NCBI GenBank assembly: GCA_948497845.1
Contig: CAOOMX010000003.1
Span: 1-52,839, forward strand
Source of the DNA: an uncultured Bacilli bacterium
GTDB taxonomy: Bacteria > Bacillota_I > Bacilli_A > RF39 > UBA660
DNA: 52,839 bases
Direction: 5' to 3'
Part shown: in pieces, positions 50,792 to 52,839 of the stretch
Layout: each line of letters starts with the position of its first letter
How positions within the stretch are numbered: position 1 is the first letter of the stretch
The notes under the pieces: model-generated
The model's input: only the letters and a program-made list of their open reading frames with translations
The model's database searches: none
Told to the model about the DNA's origin: nothing
Program-made: the position numbers and the translations under genes

Positions 50792-50976
50792 CTTTAAAAT
50801 ACTAAACAAGCTCAAAACGTAGAACTTTAATTGATGATATGAAGAAATTACACGTGAATATCAATAAAAATAAGACTATAAGGCTTATTAACTACTAATA
50901 TTCACAACGAAATATAAAAAAGAAAGGAAGTGAACAATGCTTTAAGAAAGAAGTAAAAGAATTAAGGCAAACTATT
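50792..50976. other. Intergenic region before the plus-strand operon
   Basis: A wide inverted repeat GTGAATAT (about 50854-50861) / ATATTCAC (about 50898-50905) encloses ATAAG/CTTAT. AAAGGAAGTGAACA precedes ATG-CTT-TAA (50937-50945). No full gene. A clear consensus promoter is not seen. Confidence 0.4.
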
Positions 50977-51288
50977 ATGTTGGATGAACGTAAAATAATG
51001 CAAGAACAGTTAAACATTTTCATTAAGGATTTAGAAACTATCGAAAGCTATTACAAAGATGGTTATTCTATTCTCTGGGATATACTCAAATGTAATTTAA
51101 CTGTTACGTACAATAACAATAAATATGTAGTTAGTCTTGTTATAAAAGATAATCAATGTTATTGGCATCTAGTACCATATAATCACTCTTTTTTTGAAAC
51201 AGCTATAGAAGATGGAATTTGCAACCTTAATTATGTCCTGTTTGCCATTAAAGAAAATGAAATGCTGTATAACAAGAAAGGAAACTAA
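50977..51288 (+). CDS. Unknown small protein, first of the right-end operon
   Basis: 103 residues (IFIKDLETIESYYKDGYSILWDILK...). The ATG follows AAGG by about 10 bases. The frame is open further upstream (CFKKEVKELRQTI). Removing one base after the ATG at 50937 would fuse that ATG to this frame, so the start may have shifted by an indel. Family unknown. Confidence 0.6.
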   Translation: MLDERKIMQEQLNIFIKDLETIESYYKDGYSILWDILKCNLTVTYNNNKYVVSLVIKDNQCYWHLVPYNHSFFETAIEDGICNLNYVLFAIKENEMLYNKKGN

Positions 51289-51291
51289 AAA

Positions 51292-51507
51292 ATGAATAAT
51301 AACGATATTAACAAAAAAAATGTAGTACCTGATTCTGATAGCAAAGATAAGCCCAACTGCTTTGCTTGGATTTCAAAAAGCAAATGTAATGCTTTATGTA
51401 TTAAGGATTGTAAAAATTGTAGTTTTTATAGGCATTACAGCGAAGTACCTAATTATGATAAGTATATTAGCAAAGATGACTTAAAAGAAAGGAGTAAATA
51501 CAGATGA
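51292..51507 (+). CDS. Small cysteine-rich protein
   Basis: 71 residues. Six cysteines in CFAWISKSKCNALCIKDCKNC suggest a zinc-binding or disulfide-linked module. No signal peptide, so zinc is more likely. ATGA overlap with the next gene. Confidence 0.6.
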   Translation: MNNNDINKKNVVPDSDSKDKPNCFAWISKSKCNALCIKDCKNCSFYRHYSEVPNYDKYISKDDLKERSKYR

Positions 51508-52238
51508 CTGTAGATTCTAAAAGAGAACTTTTACGTTACAAATTATTAGATCAAAGATACGATTATGATATGGAAATTTACACACTCCTTAATAGTGGTA
51601 AAATGGATGACATAATTTCTAAAATAAGTGATTCCTCTTTTTCTTTTGGAATAGAGCCTATTGATGGAGAATATACGGTTAAACATTTTTTAAATTTTAT
51701 GGAATTGTTTGTTAAAATTATGAAATCTTATTTTTTTAATGCTTACTCTATAAGTAATTTAATGAGTGAAATTATTAGAAATTGCAAAACCGAATTAGAA
51801 GATTTTTTTAGTGTTAAAACTAATGAATATGAATTGTATAAAATTTATGAGAATAAATTAGTTTTAGAAAAATTATACAAACTAATTATAAGCAACTTTA
51901 TTAAAAATGCTGAATATATTCCGTTAATTGAAAATGTATTAAATGATAATGGAATCGTACTTAAACGAGTAAATGATTATGATTATAGCGAAAGTAAAAG
52001 AATATTAAATGTATTATCTGATATTGTTTTTTGTCAAAGAGGTCATGGTAAAATTATAGAATTATTTGAGAATATAGAATTTAATTTACAGAGCCATTTA
52101 AAATCGAAGAAAAATGGCAAAACAAAACACACTATTGAATATCACAAAGAAAAGTTTTTGAAAAAACGTATTGGTAATTATGAAAAAATGTTCAAAAGTT
52201 ATGAAAATAAAAAAAAGTATTTAAAATACTTCATTTAG
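51504..52238 (+). CDS. Unknown helical protein of the right-end operon
   Basis: 244 residues, mostly helical with a strongly basic C-terminus (KSKKNGKTKHTIEYHKEKFLKKRIGNYEKMFKSY). No membrane segment. Coupled by ATGA to the cysteine-rich gene. No family recognised. Cargo functions such as defence are possible but unsupported. Confidence 0.6.
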   Translation: MTVDSKRELLRYKLLDQRYDYDMEIYTLLNSGKMDDIISKISDSSFSFGIEPIDGEYTVKHFLNFMELFVKIMKSYFFNAYSISNLMSEIIRNCKTELEDFFSVKTNEYELYKIYENKLVLEKLYKLIISNFIKNAEYIPLIENVLNDNGIVLKRVNDYDYSESKRILNVLSDIVFCQRGHGKIIELFENIEFNLQSHLKSKKNGKTKHTIEYHKEKFLKKRIGNYEKMFKSYENKKKYLKYFI

Positions 52239-52254
52239 AAAGGTAATATTAAAT

Positions 52255-52515
52255 ATGAATATGCTTGATCTTATTAAAAAGAAAAAATCAATAGATGATT
52301 CTACTATTATTATAAAAAATAATGAAATTCCTTACGAAGAAATAAAGGATAAGAAAAAAGTAACCTTTGTAATTGCTTCAAGTGATAAAAAAGTAATACA
52401 AACTACTTGCCAATTGATTATAAATTATGAAAAAGAAAATCCTGATAAAGAAATTACTGTTTTCTTATCAAGTAGTTATGAAACAGTAGATAGAATTGCA
52501 AAAGGTATTATTTAA
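52255..52515 (+). CDS. Small alpha/beta protein of the right-end operon
   Basis: 86 residues. KKKVTFVIASSDKKVIQTTCQLIINYEKENPDKEITVFLSSSYET looks like a compact alternating alpha/beta fold. Ribosome site GAAAGG 9-10 bases before the ATG. A terminator follows. Function unknown. Confidence 0.6.
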   Translation: MNMLDLIKKKKSIDDSTIIIKNNEIPYEEIKDKKKVTFVIASSDKKVIQTTCQLIINYEKENPDKEITVFLSSSYETVDRIAKGII

Positions 52516-52526
52516 TAATTTGAAAT

Positions 52527-52557
52527 AACAACTGCTAGTATATGGGTTGTTTTTTTA
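52527..52557 (+). terminator. Terminator of the right-end operon
   Basis: AACAAC and GTTGTT pair (6 bp), followed by seven T residues. Confidence 0.65.
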
Positions 52558-52622
52558 TTCGTCTAAATATATATAAATAAGGAAAGATAAATCTATTAAA
52601 GTCTAAATAAATATAAAAAAAT

Positions 52623-52641
52623 TGCACCGATTTTGCACCGA
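52623..52641. repeat. Two integrase arm-type sites, right end
   Basis: TGCACCGA at 52623-52630 and 52634-52641, same orientation, 11 bases apart, identical to the three sites at the left end. Confidence 0.75.
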
Positions 52642-52642
52642 A

Positions 52643-52673
52643 ACATAAAAAAAAGCATTTACGATAAATGCTT
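52643..52673 (-). terminator. Terminator in the right end of the element
   Basis: Minus strand AAGCATTTA-TCG-TAAATGCTT (perfect 9 bp) followed by eight T residues. It would stop transcripts that start at the host tRNA-Lys promoter and enter the element through the broken tRNA. Confidence 0.8.
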
Positions 52674-52726
52674 AAACCCTTATAAATAAAGGAATTTTAT
52701 ATAGAAACTCTTTGAGTAGAGCAACG

Positions 52727-52737
52727 GATTAAGAGTC
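52727..52737. repeat. attR core (right direct repeat)
   Basis: GATTAAGAGTC. On the element side is GTAGAGCAAC-G and on the tRNA side A-GTTGCTCTAC, a perfect 10-bp inverted repeat around the core. Confidence 0.9.
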
Positions 52738-52766
52738 AGTTGCTCTACCAACTGAGCTAAGGAGAC
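52727..52766 (-). pseudogene. 5' half of the disrupted chromosomal tRNA-Lys(CUU) gene
   Basis: Minus strand from 52766: acceptor 5' strand GTCTCCT, D arm GCTC-AGTTGGTA-GAGC, anticodon stem ACTGA and loop up to the core. A TATAAT box (52796-52791) lies 25 bases upstream, so the native promoter remains. The downstream element sequence does not complete a tRNA. Confidence 0.93.
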
Positions 52767-52839
52767 ATAATAAATACTTAATACTTTTCTATTATATCAT
52801 ACAAAAAGTTAAAAGTGGTAAAAAAATTCATTTTTTTCT

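Larger units (their letters stand above)
18445..52737. mobile_element. Integrative and conjugative element inserted in tRNA-Lys(CUU)
   Basis: The boundaries are set by the 11-bp direct repeat GATTAAGAGTC, which is also the point where each tRNA half stops. Inside are a tyrosine integrase and Xis at the left end, VirD4, VirB4, VirB6, PrgI-like and VirB2-like transfer proteins, a relaxase with oriT-like dyads, primase, SSB, anti-restriction protein, methyltransferase, XRE regulators and surface-protein cargo. The excised circle would be about 34.28 kb. The tRNA halves still match perfectly, which suggests recent insertion. Confidence 0.93.

Noticed and set aside
52255..52515. ParA- or toxin-like function for the small alpha/beta protein
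   Set aside because: No Walker motif or toxin signature is visible.
18409..52766. Functional split tRNA assembled in trans from the two halves
   Set aside because: The 3' half has no promoter and the 5' half transcript is ended by a terminator; no complementary leader sequences join the halves.

Overview
The window is AT-rich, Gram-positive-type DNA using the standard code (TAA, TAG and TGA all act as stops, strong AGGAGG ribosome sites). Intrinsic terminators, a T-box leader, a bacitracin-type ABC exporter, a peptidoglycan-deacetylase-like enzyme, FN3 surface proteins and an LPXTG-like adhesin point to an uncultured low-GC Firmicute, probably a gut Bacilli/Erysipelotrichia/Mollicutes-related lineage. 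That placement is inference from gene style only.

Positions 1-18408 are chromosome. In order they hold the C-terminal part of an FN3 surface protein, two related membrane-anchored proteins with repeated ectodomains, an archaeal-type valyl-tRNA synthetase behind a T-box, a large helical membrane protein with a DUF1292-like partner, and a plus-strand run of genes (SipW-dependent-type exported protein, small coiled-coil protein, XerD-like recombinase, ABC ATPase and permease, polysaccharide deacetylase). Then come small membrane proteins and an SH3b protein.

Positions 18445-52737 are an integrative and conjugative element (ICE) of about 34.3 kb inserted in the anticodon loop of a chromosomal tRNA-Lys(CUU) gene. 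The 3' half of that tRNA lies at the left junction and the 5' half at the right junction. Each half abuts the same 11-bp core, GATTAAGAGTC. Together the halves rebuild a perfect tRNA, so the host gene is broken. Just inside the left end the element carries its own complete tRNA-Lys(CUU) gene, with promoter and encoded CCA, interrupted by a 259-nt group I intron. The intron splits the same 11-bp core as 6+5. The simplest reading is that the element destroys its target tRNA, supplies a self-splicing replacement, and the intron makes that replacement invisible to the element's own integrase. TGCACCGA repeats (three at the left end, two at the right) look like integrase arm sites.

Element layout, mostly minus strand. 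19131-24920: integrase, excisionase, VirD4 coupling protein and accessory genes. 24987-31878: lipoprotein, MobL-like relaxase, oriT-like dyads, CHC2/Toprim primase, accessory and regulator genes. 31865-39427: the T4SS module (M23 peptidase, VirB4, PrgI-like, VirB6, VirB2-like) and an SSB. 39569-48659: cassette genes, ArdC-like anti-restriction protein, orphan adenine methyltransferase, replisome-organizer-like protein, sortase, thioester/SpaA adhesin and an ArpU-like regulator. 49039-50756: XRE regulators. 50977-52515: four small plus-strand genes of unknown function.

Several element genes, including VirB4, appear to begin at AUA or another AUH codon placed correctly behind a strong ribosome-binding site. 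Three cargo genes share one promoter design and one terminator design. Several short leader RNAs ending in terminators precede regulatory genes.
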